A stretch of DNA of 64,000 nucleotides from Diplonema japonicum (lineage: Eukaryota > Euglenozoa > Diplonemea > Diplonemida > Diplonemidae), in NCBI GenBank assembly GCA_964019335.1, contig OZ025661.1, positions 462,001 to 526,000 of the forward strand, given 5' to 3'. A program made the position numbers and the translations under genes. The first letter of the stretch is position 1, and every line of letters begins with the position of its first letter. The notes below the pieces were generated by a model. The model ran no database searches. It saw only the letters and a program-made list of their open reading frames with translations, and was not told where the DNA came from. Shown here one piece after another: positions 55,548-64,000 of this stretch.

Positions 55548-56741
55548 TTAGTCAGGCCTTTGAGACAGGCTCATAACACACGTGCGCTTAAAAGCGGCGT
55601 TTGACTTCAAGCTCGGGTTGTTCCCCACGAAGGTCCTGATGACACGCGGTGGTGGGGATGTAGCTGGTGGTTCCATAATCAAAGGGGTCTTCAGCGAAGG
55701 GGTCTTCTTCTTATTGGCCAACGCCACCGTCACATCGTAGCCTCCTTGAACCCTTGTCTTGTTCCTTTCCAATGTCCTAGTGACAGCCCTCATGAGCAGG
55801 GACGTGATGGACCTGCAGTGACAGAGGGAGAGAAAGGTGAGGCTGCGGTTTTGCTTCAGTGACTCGCACAAGGAAATACCACCCGTGAGGGAAATGAAGT
55901 TCCCTTCGAGGTATAAAGTGGTGAGACACTTGATGTAGGGCAGCTTTTTTGCGAAGGCAACGATGCCTTCGTCCACAAGACCCATGAAAGACAGATCTAA
56001 GTGGTGGATGTTGCAGAGAGGCATGAGGCAGACGTCCGCGACAGCAGTGCACAATGCTACGCCGTCTGCTGGGTCAGCAGTCTCAGAGTTCCCATGCAAG
56101 GACAGCATTGTCAGAGAGAGGCCGAGGGATGTGTAGTTCGTAAATATGCTCGTTGCACCCTTCAGCGTAATCTTGTTGTGATTGAGATCCAGCTTCTTCA
56201 GAGAGGGGGGGATGGCATGGAGGATGACCCGTAACTGATGGTCTGTGATCCTGCATCGCGAGAAGGATAAGTGAACCAATGTGCAAACACGGAGTGCATC
56301 CATAAAGAGCTTTAGTGGATCAGAGGTGAATGTCACGCCTCGGAGACGTAAGTGAGTCACATGACTGTTTTGCTTCACGTCATTCACCAGTGACCATACA
56401 AAAGAGGTTGCACAAGCACCCTGTGGTGGCTCTACCACCCAGAGTCTGCTGTTCTTTTCGAACATATTACCCCAGCTCCCCACAGGTTTCTCGCTGGTCT
56501 CTCGTTCTCTCTTCGCTTGTTGTTGCATGCTCGTAGTTTTCCTTATAATCGCCTTCGCCGCCTCATCCCATCCGCGCACCGCATATGTGTTGCACTTCCG
56601 TAAACCTCCTCCCTCATTCCCACCGGAAAACTCGACTTTCTTCTTCTTCAACTTATCCCAACATACCAAGCCCGCTTTCTTGTACCGCTTCTTTTTTGTC
56701 TCCCCTCTTAAAACCACGGGATGCAATCCCCACGCATCCAT
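55548..56741 (-). CDS. Leucine-rich repeat protein (RNI-like)
   Basis: Single exon of 397 residues. A basic N-terminus (KKKRYKKAGL, LKKKKVEF) is followed from about 125 to 330 by leucine-rich repeats of the ribonuclease-inhibitor type: VTHLRLRGVTF, LVHLSFSRCRI, LKKLDLNHNKITLKGA, LTMLSLHGNS, IHHLDLSFMGLVDEGIVAF, LTTLYLEGNFISLTGG, LTFLSLCHC. Such proteins bind partners through the curved repeat face. The Pro/Thr-rich tail ends ...SLSQRPD. No kinase, F-box or membrane segment was seen. The stop is 81 bases from the SNF5-like start. A later in-frame ATG could also serve as the start; the first one is kept because basic sequence continues from it. Confidence 0.75.
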   Translation of the reverse strand: MDAWGLHPVVLRGETKKKRYKKAGLVCWDKLKKKKVEFSGGNEGGGLRKCNTYAVRGWDEAAKAIIRKTTSMQQQAKRERETSEKPVGSWGNMFEKNSRLWVVEPPQGACATSFVWSLVNDVKQNSHVTHLRLRGVTFTSDPLKLFMDALRVCTLVHLSFSRCRITDHQLRVILHAIPPSLKKLDLNHNKITLKGATSIFTNYTSLGLSLTMLSLHGNSETADPADGVALCTAVADVCLMPLCNIHHLDLSFMGLVDEGIVAFAKKLPYIKCLTTLYLEGNFISLTGGISLCESLKQNRSLTFLSLCHCRSITSLLMRAVTRTLERNKTRVQGGYDVTVALANKKKTPSLKTPLIMEPPATSPPPRVIRTFVGNNPSLKSNAAFKRTCVMSLSQRPD

Positions 56742-56832
56742 CCGACGCGCCCTTAAAACAGTGTAACATTGTCATATGGCAGAAGTAACTAAAGAAATCA
56801 GCAACGCACTGTAAAGAGCGCTTCTGTATAAC

Positions 56833-59800
56833 CTAGTCTCTAGATGCTTGGATCAAACCTAAAAGGCTGTGAAGCTGTGGTGTTTGTTTTCTTCCCTCCC
56901 CACTTTTTTTTTCTTTTTTTTCTTTTCTTTTTTTTTTTTGAGCCACACCTCTTGCTCGAAGCACTTGATCTTAACGTCCATTAGGTCGATCTCGCAGATG
57001 GCGCCCAGACGGCTCCCTTCGGAGCCCACCAGCGAGTCAAGGACGGCATGTTCCACGATCTTTTCCTGTAGTGTGGTTGCTGTGGTGTGCTTATGGCATT
57101 CATACGGATCCCTCCGTCTGCGTGTTATCCATGGACTCCACAATCGCTCCCCACTTCCATAGCGCCTCTTGCCACAAGTCATCCACGTACCCCCTCCCTA
57201 GGAGGTCGTAGGTTTTCGCACCAAAACACGTCCGCAGCTCTGCTCGGTAGATGTACTTGGACTCAGGTAGTGTTGTATATGTTGAATGGTTCCCGCCTCC
57301 GAACGAGCAAATTGCAGTAGCTCCACACCTTCTGCACGTCCCTTTGTCTGACGTGTAGCTGCACACACACGAAACCAGCATTCCGCAATCAGAACACGTC
57401 TTCAGCAGTGTCCAGTACCTTTCTGTGCTTGTCTCCGCTGCTTGTAGCAAGTCGGCTTTTGTTTCGCCCGACAACACTAACCCCGTGTCATGCTGTATGC
57501 GTGCGGGGTGGCAAGCACGCTTGAAGGTGTACCACATTCTCTGCAGCTGTTCGTCAAAAGGGATTTCGGTGGAAACTGTGTTCAATGATGCAAAGTTGTT
57601 CGTCAAGATGGCAACCAGGAAGTTCAGCATCAGAAACAGCCCCAACACCACGTACATCCAGAAGAACAAGCCTGTGATGTACATGTTCTCCCTCTTTAGA
57701 GCGTCGTAGTCGTAGTCACCAAGCAGCATCCTTGACAGCGTCGAAACTGTGATGCCAATGTGTCTGAAGTCGTACAGGTTCGTCCCGTAGATGGAGTGCC
57801 CCGTCAGAGCGAAGGCGAAGACAATGTAAGCGAAGATAAACAGGCAGCCGAGGAGTTCTTCCTTGCTCTTGGAGATGGTGCGTGTTAACAAGTTCAACCT
57901 GTTGTTCAAACGGATGAACTTCAAGAACTTCAGGAAGGTGATGATTGTGTTTACGGCATTAGCATACGTCTGTGCCGCGTACAGGTTACTGATCTTTTCC
58001 ATCACGCCGGGATAGACGTCTGGGTACAACAGCCGCACGGAGGCCTGTGTCGAATACACGGCCCACGCGATCCGCAGCCAGAAGACAACAACAAACGTCA
58101 CCAGATTGCCAAGCTCAAGGATATTCCAAACTTGAAAAATGTAAACGTACCACGGTTGTGTGCGCAACGAACGCCGCCAGTCACTGAAAAAACGTGCCCC
58201 GAAATATATGACAAAAGCACCAAAGAAGGAATCGAAGACAGTCTGATCGAGGTGCCCCTTCGACCACAGGGAGAACACCTTCACAGACCATTTGTTGATC
58301 CAACTCCCGCACGAGCCCTCCTCGCTGTAGAACTTGGCGGACACGAAGTTGTCATACTGCGGGTTGTACAAGAAGAACTCGATAGACACCATTCTTGTTG
58401 CGTAGTTGTCCACGAAGGGGTAGTTGTCTGATGCCAGGGCACGCATAACGTTCATCGCCGAGTTGCATGAAACGTTGAAAGGAATTTCAATAGTGTACCC
58501 ACCGCAGTGGTAGGTACTGATATCCCCAAATGTGTATCCACTCAGTGCGTCAGATGTCAGCCCCAAGCACGGTTGGTATTGATAAAGCAAGTTGTCAAGC
58601 GGCACGCCACCCCGCACTTTATGGGGTGTGAACTTGTAATCGGAGAAGACCCTGACAAACTTCTCGTTTAGAGGAAACCAAGGAAGCTGGTGGTTCCGTC
58701 TCAACGGTGTGCTGTAGTCCACGAAGCTCGCGTCCATCATGGTCCAGGGATCTGTGGGCTTGTTTCGTCCTTCAAGAGTCCACCTCACAGGGTCGCGCCA
58801 TGGGCGGTCGTTGGCTGTAACGAAGGTAAATGCCGAAAGACGCGTCATTTGCTTCAGACGCACAATAAGGCTTGACCCTACAGTATCCACCCACTTCGTT
58901 TCCAAGAGACCGTCAATGGCCAGGTTGGGGTTTGTCGAGTTCGTTGTGTTCCCCGACCCGTCAGTGTCGGCCGCTGCCCCGGCACCGCCCAAGCCTCCAT
59001 TCGTCATCCCCAAGTCTACTACGTCCGCCACTTGGCCCCTGAACCGTATCTCGGCTATCTGCACCGCGTCGCTGGCGCCCTCTGTCATCCCTCGTTCCAC
59101 GTCACTGAGCCCGATCACTGAAGCGTCGAAAGGACTGGGTTCCCAGTTCACGTGGTACCCCGAGGCACCCTCATGCCCCCTGATGTCCAAGGGTGTGAAC
59201 TTGTAACGAGTAAAGTGGGCCGTGCTGTTCCCGTCCCTGATGGGGAACCACGGAAGCCTCACACGCCTGCCTGTTGGCGTGGGATACCGCCATGTCTGCT
59301 CACCTAGATTCTTCCACGTCTTCCCGTCGCTGCTGCCATGGATGACCCACGAGACAGGATCGTGCTCATAGGTGCCAGATGCTGTAGTGAAGCTGAAGGC
59401 AGTCGCCGATACGCTGTAAGGGAAGACAATAGTGAGAGAGCCTTTCTCGTAGTCGCGCCAGTCAGTATAAATGTTGGTGTCGATACCAAACATTGGGCCT
59501 GTGTCCCCCGTCCGCTGCACACCGTAGTCGTTGGTGGCTGTGGCACTGAACTTGCTGAGGTTCAGTGAGGCGATGTCCTTGCCAGCGCCACCACCAAGAT
59601 GCAGCTCTGCAAGTTGCACAGCAGCAGGCAGGGGTGCTGTGCGGGTAACTAAGTCGGACCATGCTGTGTACTTCGAGGGGTCTGGGAATCCGAATCGCTG
59701 CTCTGTCTCCTCATTACTAGACGACCAGGGGCCATAGCAGGGGTTCTCCGTATAGAATTCATCGGGATTTTCGAAAAGATAAGTGTTAACAGGGCAGGTG

Positions 59801-60291
59801 TCCTGCCGCACTCTGAGGGAACGTATCTTAAGAGCGCCCAGCAGATAGTTCTGCCCTTGGGCTACAAGCTGCTTGAACGATGTGTCGGGGTTGTTGCATT
59901 CCCATAGGTTGGGTACCAGGACTGCTTCCGTCCAGTGCGTCCAGTCCTCCGCCTTCGTCCCATCTACATGCAACTTGTCAACCTCCAGCTCTGGGGGGTT
60001 GTTCCCCATGATCCTGTCCTTCACCACCCTCACGATGTAGTACTGCTGCGTAATGTTCCTCTCACTAATTGTCCCTGGCAACCCCAGGAAAAAGAACACA
60101 AACATCACCAGAAACGGTACATATTTCATAAAATCCGAGAACAGCTGACTTGCCTGCGCTTTATTACTCAGGTGATCCAGGACCAGTTCTATGGGGACTC
60201 CTGTGCAGGCATGTGTGGCCAAAGTATCGGTGGTTTCTGTGTCACTACCATTGTCATCCGCGACCTGCTTGTCCTTTCCATCTGCTGCCAT
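56833..60291 (-). CDS. Polycystin-2-like cation channel with two inserted discoidin-like domains
   Basis: Three exons (60291-57106, 57065-56949, 56874-56833), codon-aligned, give 3345 nt and 1114 residues. After TM1 (about 58-75, VPFLVMFVFFFLGLPG) comes the extracellular polycystin part, but it contains two beta-rich modules of about 140 residues each. Both begin AVQxAEx and end W-F-P ... YKFTPxxxRG (about 220-370 and 400-560), like galactose-binding F5/8C domains. The polycystin domain resumes with ISTYHCGGYTIEIP, and six-TM channel sequence follows: WRRSLRTQPWYVYIFQVWN, FLKFLKFIRLNNRLN, CLFIFAYIVFAFALTGHSIYG, SRMLLGDYDYDAL (pore), FMLNFLVAILTNNF-like TM6. The cytosolic tail has a Cys-rich block (CSDCGML ... 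CRRCGATAIC) and no EF-hand. Polycystins are ciliary calcium-permeable channels. An overlapping upstream ATG lies at 60296. Confidence 0.85.
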
Positions 60292-60368
60292 GTCATCTGC
60301 CTCCTGTGCGTGCGATGTAAAAAGAAAAAAAGAAAAATAGTTTTAATAGCCAATAAAACATTTCCGCT

Positions 60369-61334
60369 TTATCGTTTCCTTTTAACTAAAGCTAATGCGG
60401 ATCCCCTCTGATAGGGGAATACCTTCTCCTTTGTCTCTGTGCCGCCCTCATTCACAGGGCCTTCCAAGTTCCACTTGGCGCATTGCTGGGGCGAGCATTC
60501 GAAGCTAAATATTTTGCAAGGGCCGTACCAAAGTGTTTCCTCCTCAGTAGACTCGATCTTGTTCGGCCACTTGACACATGGGTTAGTGTGGATGATGCGT
60601 TGGCCGCACGTGGGGCACCCTATGTACCCGGTCCCCTGCTGCATTGCTTGTATGTCCTTCAGATAATCCCAGATTCTGATGAAGTTTTCGGAGGGTAATT
60701 TCCTCACGCTGGCAAGGGCTTCTGGTGTCATCCGCCCTGTGCTGAGGAGTGGCGCGGGCTGGACCGCAATCCTTCTTCTCTTTGCCGGCTGGTCTTCCCC
60801 GATGATGACAACTGCATCAGACGAAGCGTCAGACTCGTCAGACGTCTTCTTGGTTTCCTGTGATGGCTGCTGTGCAGGGCCTGAAGGGGTGCTCCTGAGG
60901 TCGACAATAGTTCGCCTGACTCTAGAGTGCTTTGCAGAAGGCTTGGGAACGAGAGGTGTGAGAGCAGGCTGAGAGTAGTTCTCTTCTTCAGCTTCAATTG
61001 TTTGTTTTGTAGCCGATGCTTGTTCTGGGAACAGGTAGCTTGCCCTATCGCTGATGAGATAGTTGATGAGGGTCTCCTGACTCCTGATCACTGACGTGTA
61101 GAAGACCTTGTCCCCCTCCCCGTGCAGTTTCGCATTCTGAGAAATTTTTACGTTGTTGTTCCCCTGGGCCGCTGCCCAGTAGTGGGGTGACTTGCCTACC
61201 CGTAGTGTCTTCCCTGACACTAGCACTCTTCCTTGTGTCCCGCACGCAGCACACCATACCACGCCTCTGTCTTCCCTCCGCTGAGCGATATTCTTCCTGC
61301 ACCGCTCACAATATGACTCATGGCGAAGGGCCAT
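60369..61334 (-). CDS. Nuclear-like protein with N- and C-terminal zinc-binding motifs
   Basis: Single exon of 321 residues. Start MALRHESYCERCRKN at 61334, right after CGCACAG. Residues 8-35 form a CxxC-x17-CxxC knuckle (YCERCRKN, WCAACG). The C-terminal third has another Cys set (GCPTCGQRI, NPC, GPCKIFSFEC, QQCAKW). Between lie a Ser/Thr/Glu-rich linker and PAKRRRIAV, a probable nuclear signal. I could not name the family; a nucleic-acid-binding or chromatin role is a guess from the zinc motifs and the signal. A possible 31-nt intron near the end (GTATT donor at 60421) would shorten the last residues. It lies 77 bases upstream of the polycystin start and is the first gene of the cluster as seen here. 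Confidence 0.6.
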   Translation of the reverse strand: MALRHESYCERCRKNIAQRREDRGVVWCAACGTQGRVLVSGKTLRVGKSPHYWAAAQGNNNVKISQNAKLHGEGDKVFYTSVIRSQETLINYLISDRASYLFPEQASATKQTIEAEEENYSQPALTPLVPKPSAKHSRVRRTIVDLRSTPSGPAQQPSQETKKTSDESDASSDAVVIIGEDQPAKRRRIAVQPAPLLSTGRMTPEALASVRKLPSENFIRIWDYLKDIQAMQQGTGYIGCPTCGQRIIHTNPCVKWPNKIESTEEETLWYGPCKIFSFECSPQQCAKWNLEGPVNEGGTETKEKVFPYQRGSALALVKRKR

Positions 61335-62483
61335 GCCTGTGCGGTATGCATGTGAAGGAACAACAAAGAACGTGGGGTGAGAGAAAAAAAAGAGTTTTTT
61401 TTTTTTTTTTTTTTCATTTAAAAAGAAAATTAGATGCGGGAGGGGGAGGGGGGAGGTTGAGAGGAAGGCAAATAGCAAAAAAAAGGGGGGGAGACGTTCA
61501 AGAGAGAAAAATAAAAAGAGTTATTCCTTACCAACAATTGACGGTTTATTTAACTCACGTTTCTGATTTTTTTTCTCGTTTTTTTTTTTTTTTTTTTTTT
61601 TTTTGCAAGTTTTTATGCAAAGAAAAAGAGAGAAAAAAAGCGGGTAAGAACTGAGAAAACAACAGAACAGGCAACTTATTAGTTTTTGGTGGCAGGTTTT
61701 AAAACAAAAATTAAGTTAAATGGTAGGAAACTCAAGTCTGAAAAATAATTCTTTATGACTATATGTCTTTGTTGTTCGCACGAGCAAAGAAGGTTTTTTG
61801 CTCGGCACAAGTTGCATATAGTTATAAAATCATTTTTTTGAAAGATAAATAGTTGTAACAAAAAAGAATTCTGTTGTTGTTTTCTCAAGCAAGGAGAAAA
61901 AAAAATGGGGGGGGGGAAGTTTGCACTCAGGTCCAGCGAGCAGAGAAAATACGGGAGAAAAGAAAGAAGAGAACAGAACAAAGGAAAAAAAAAAAAGAAA
62001 AAAACAAGTGTAAAAGGGGGAGTTAAAAGGTTAGTGCAAAATCAAAAAGAAAAAGATCCCAACTATACAGGACTTCTTTCAGTATGCTGAAGAAGGCCCA
62101 CAAAACCGGGTTTTATTTGATATGCTTGAAAAAATCAAATAGTGTACAGGGCTCTTTCCTCAGACCTACAAACATTTCTGTTCTCGCGCAACAGGGGACG
62201 CCTTGCAGCCGCAACCCCGTTGCACAGAAGCCTTATACGCTGGAGAACCGATAGAAACATGATTTTTTGTTCTTTTTATTTTATTCCTTCAACAGCGCAC
62301 TTGTACCAGCAACACAGCCCTGATGCCAGTCTTTATGCTACAAAAAAAAAGTGGGGAGGAGTCGAGGGAAAATCATCGTGGGGGGGGGCAAAAGTGTAAA
62401 CTTCGCACCTTTCCGTTAATTATCCAGTGTTAAAAAATTGGGGGGGGGGGGAAATAAAACAGAGAAAAAAAAAAAAAAAAAAA
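61335..62483. other. Intergenic region
   Basis: T-rich and A-rich runs, then mixed AT-rich sequence; no gene or RNA recognised. Confidence 0.6.
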
Positions 62484-62590
62484 ACTGTAAAGTGAAATGT
62501 CAGGCTGACAAGTGTCCGGACGAACATCACACGGGCCTGACGCCCAAAAAGCTCCTCCAGTACATTTGTCAGCACTACATTTTTTTTCTT
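62484..62590 (+). pseudogene. Coding-like plus-strand fragment with Cys/His pattern
   Basis: The frame CKVKCQADKCPDEHH, then TGLTPKKLLQYICQHY, has ordinary protein composition between A- and T-runs. It is on the strand opposite to all intact genes. The Cys/His spacing hints at a zinc knuckle or finger. A possible continuation after TTCTACAG at 62624 is short. Probably a gene or transposon relic. Confidence 0.3.
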
Positions 62591-63021
62591 CTTTTCTTTT
62601 TTTTCTTCCGTTCTACAGTAGCCAAACCGCAAGTAAGGCTGTTGGGGCATACGCCATGTGCATATACCCAACAGGTTACTGGCGGGTAGCTGTGTTCTAG
62701 TGTTGAGTAAATTCGGTCCTTTTTTTTTTCTCCCTTTCGAACACTGTTTGCATCACCTTAGGACATTGGGGGAGAGACATTGCAAAAGAAGACAAGAAGA
62801 ATTAAAACTACCTGAACTGATAGCCAGAAAAGAAAAAGAGACGGAGGGTAGGAGGGCAGATCCTCCCAAAGGATCATGCTTTTTTTTTTTTTTTGTAAAG
62901 TTACATGAGGAAATTCCTAAAGAGCCATAAAAATCAGAAATCACTTTACCGTTCACGAGTAAAAATAAAGTGAAGAATAAAAATCAGGTAATAGGCCGAA
63001 TTTGGCTTAAAAAAGTGCTGC

Positions 63022-63046
63022 AAAAATCAGGTAAAATCTGATTTTT
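63022..63046. repeat. 9-bp-stem palindromic hairpin
   Basis: AAAAATCAG (63022-63030), loop GTAAAAT, CTGATTTTT (63038-63046). The stem is perfect. Confidence 0.85.
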
Positions 63047-63118
63047 ACTCTGAGCAATTTTCGGGCTTTTTCGGTATTCGTCTTCATTTTTTGCATCTGG
63101 TGGCCGCTGACACCACCA

Positions 63119-63190
63119 TAGGTCAGTGGTCAGGACCCTCGGCCAGGGCTTCAGGGGTCGAGGGTTTAAACCCCGAGGGACCGTTTTTTT
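63119..63190 (+). ncRNA. Degenerate tRNA-like module, plus strand
   Basis: A box-A-like TAGGTCAGTGG at 63119-63129, a box-B-like GGTTTAAACCC at 63163-63173 and a T7 run at 63184-63190 have the spacing of an RNA polymerase III tRNA-type gene. The acceptor stem does not pair, so this is not a working tRNA; a tRNA-derived SINE head is more likely. Confidence 0.45.
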
Positions 63191-63206
63191 GACCCCGATT
63201 TTATCG

Positions 63207-63288
63207 AAAAAGTTCGGGGTCCAGAATTTGATCTCGTCTCCAGGAGACGAGTGCGACGACATAACCACTGAGCTACCACTGAGCTACG
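63207..63288 (-). ncRNA. Degenerate tRNA-like module, minus strand
   Basis: On the minus strand TAGCTCAGTGGT (box A) occurs twice in tandem (plus 63286-63264). A box-B-like GATCAAATTCT follows (63232-63222), then a T5 at 63212-63208. An 8-bp hairpin CTCGTCTC/GAGACGAG sits where an anticodon arm would be (63252-63234). The T-arm pairs poorly, so this is tRNA-derived rather than a tRNA. Confidence 0.45.
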
Positions 63289-63793
63289 GCATGTTGCGCT
63301 TTTACAAACGTCGCTTGACACATTAATCGCCTCGCAAAATATGAGACGTAACCCAACCAACCCAAACCAGAGTCAGGTATCTGAGGCAAAAAACAGTCAA
63401 GCATCCGAGGCAAAAGAGGCATAAACACACTTTACCACGTTTCCGGGCCACCAAGCATCACACCTGAGGCTGGCAAATGCCGAAAATTACACTGGCCATG
63501 CATACAGGCGTTCTTTTGCACAATACCTTGTTGATGAAGGAACCTGCTGTTTTGGCTGGAAGTCAGACCTGATCAAGCCCCCGCACAAAACCAGCAGTTT
63601 CTGAAGAGCGATGATCAAGTGCCGACACAAATTACACAAAACCTACAGAATTCTGTCAATTTGACATCGCCTTCTCAGGCAGTCAGGCTTAGTTTTGACA
63701 TCAGTGTGAACATTTCGCAGAAGTGAACATAAAGGGTTCACAGTGTCCGAAATTTCCTCATTTAACTTTACAAAAAATTAAATAAAATATCAT

Positions 63794-63830
63794 ATTAAAT
63801 AAAAATCAGGTAATCTGATTTTTATTTAAT
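63794..63830. repeat. 16-bp-stem palindromic hairpin
   Basis: ATTAAATAAAAATCAG (63794-63809), loop GTAAT, then its exact reverse complement to 63830. It shares the nine inner stem bases with the hairpin at 63022. Confidence 0.9.
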
Positions 63831-64000
63831 AAATAGTTATTTTTTTGTATGTTGTTATTTTTTTTTTTCCCCGTGCCGTTTCCACCTTTCAAGATCTCGG
63901 AGTGTGCCAGTGAGAGGCTACGGTGTGCTGCAGCGCAGCATGAATTAAAGATGGAGGAGGAACATACGAAAAAATCTTTTGTTTCTTTTTTTTTTTTTTT

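Larger units (their letters stand above)
62925..63835. mobile_element. Candidate nonautonomous element with palindromic hairpins and tRNA-like modules
   Basis: The motif AAAAATCAG recurs at 62930, 62979, 63022 and 63801. The last two are followed by its inverted copy, forming hairpins about 780 bases apart. Between them lie two tRNA-like box A/box B modules facing each other. No ORF of ordinary composition is present. Borders are my estimate; no target-site duplication was identified. Confidence 0.4.

Noticed and set aside
63113-63300. A functional tRNA gene
   Set aside because: Box A and box B are present, but neither strand forms a proper acceptor stem or T-arm.

Overview
This window looks like nuclear DNA from a flagellated protist. 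Twenty gene models lie in it (one runs off the left edge) and every one is on the minus strand, a one-way gene cluster. Many neighbours are only 70-130 bases apart. Upstream of most start codons the coding strand has a pyrimidine-rich stretch ending in AG, as expected of a spliced-leader acceptor site. About half the genes also carry ordinary GT-AG introns. Many of these are only 31-41 nt long, start with GTATG or GTGTG and end in ACAG. One-way clusters, possible trans-splicing, many short introns and a cyclase-kinase fusion point to Euglenozoa, perhaps a diplonemid. That is an inference: no spliced-leader gene or rRNA is present to prove it. Intergenic DNA and longer introns are full of A/T and G/C homopolymers, and there is one 200-N gap.

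Layout: 1-10.2 kb holds a myristoylated partial gene, a zinc-ribbon/BRCT protein, a kinesin-3-like motor and a WD40 protein. 10.2-20 kb is gene-poor, with one degenerate STE-type kinase, copies of a small dispersed hairpin repeat and a plus-strand zinc-ribbon remnant between two similar repeats. 20-31 kb holds a membrane cyclase-like/kinase fusion, a Schlafen-AlbA-like protein, a coiled-coil protein, a small secreted protein and UNC50. 31-44 kb holds an alpha/beta hydrolase, an SMP-domain lipid-transfer protein, chaperonin CCT-zeta, a giant coiled-coil kinesin and an ArfGAP2/3-like protein. 44-61.3 kb is dense: a WD40/coiled-coil protein, splicing factor SYF1, a GH47 mannosidase, an SNF5-like protein with a GATA-like finger, an LRR protein, a polycystin-like channel and a zinc-binding protein. 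61.3-64 kb is gene-free and ends in a possible nonautonomous element with palindromic hairpins and two head-to-head tRNA-like modules.

The genes do not form one pathway. They are a housekeeping and cytoskeletal mix: ER/Golgi traffic and glycan trimming (UNC50, ArfGAP, GH47), lipid transfer (SMP), protein folding (CCT-zeta), splicing (SYF1), chromatin or DNA repair (SNF5-like, BRCT), microtubule motors, and membrane signalling (cyclase-kinase, polycystin). Exon boundaries were worked out by hand from reading-frame continuity, splice-site consensus and family similarity. They need RNA data to confirm.
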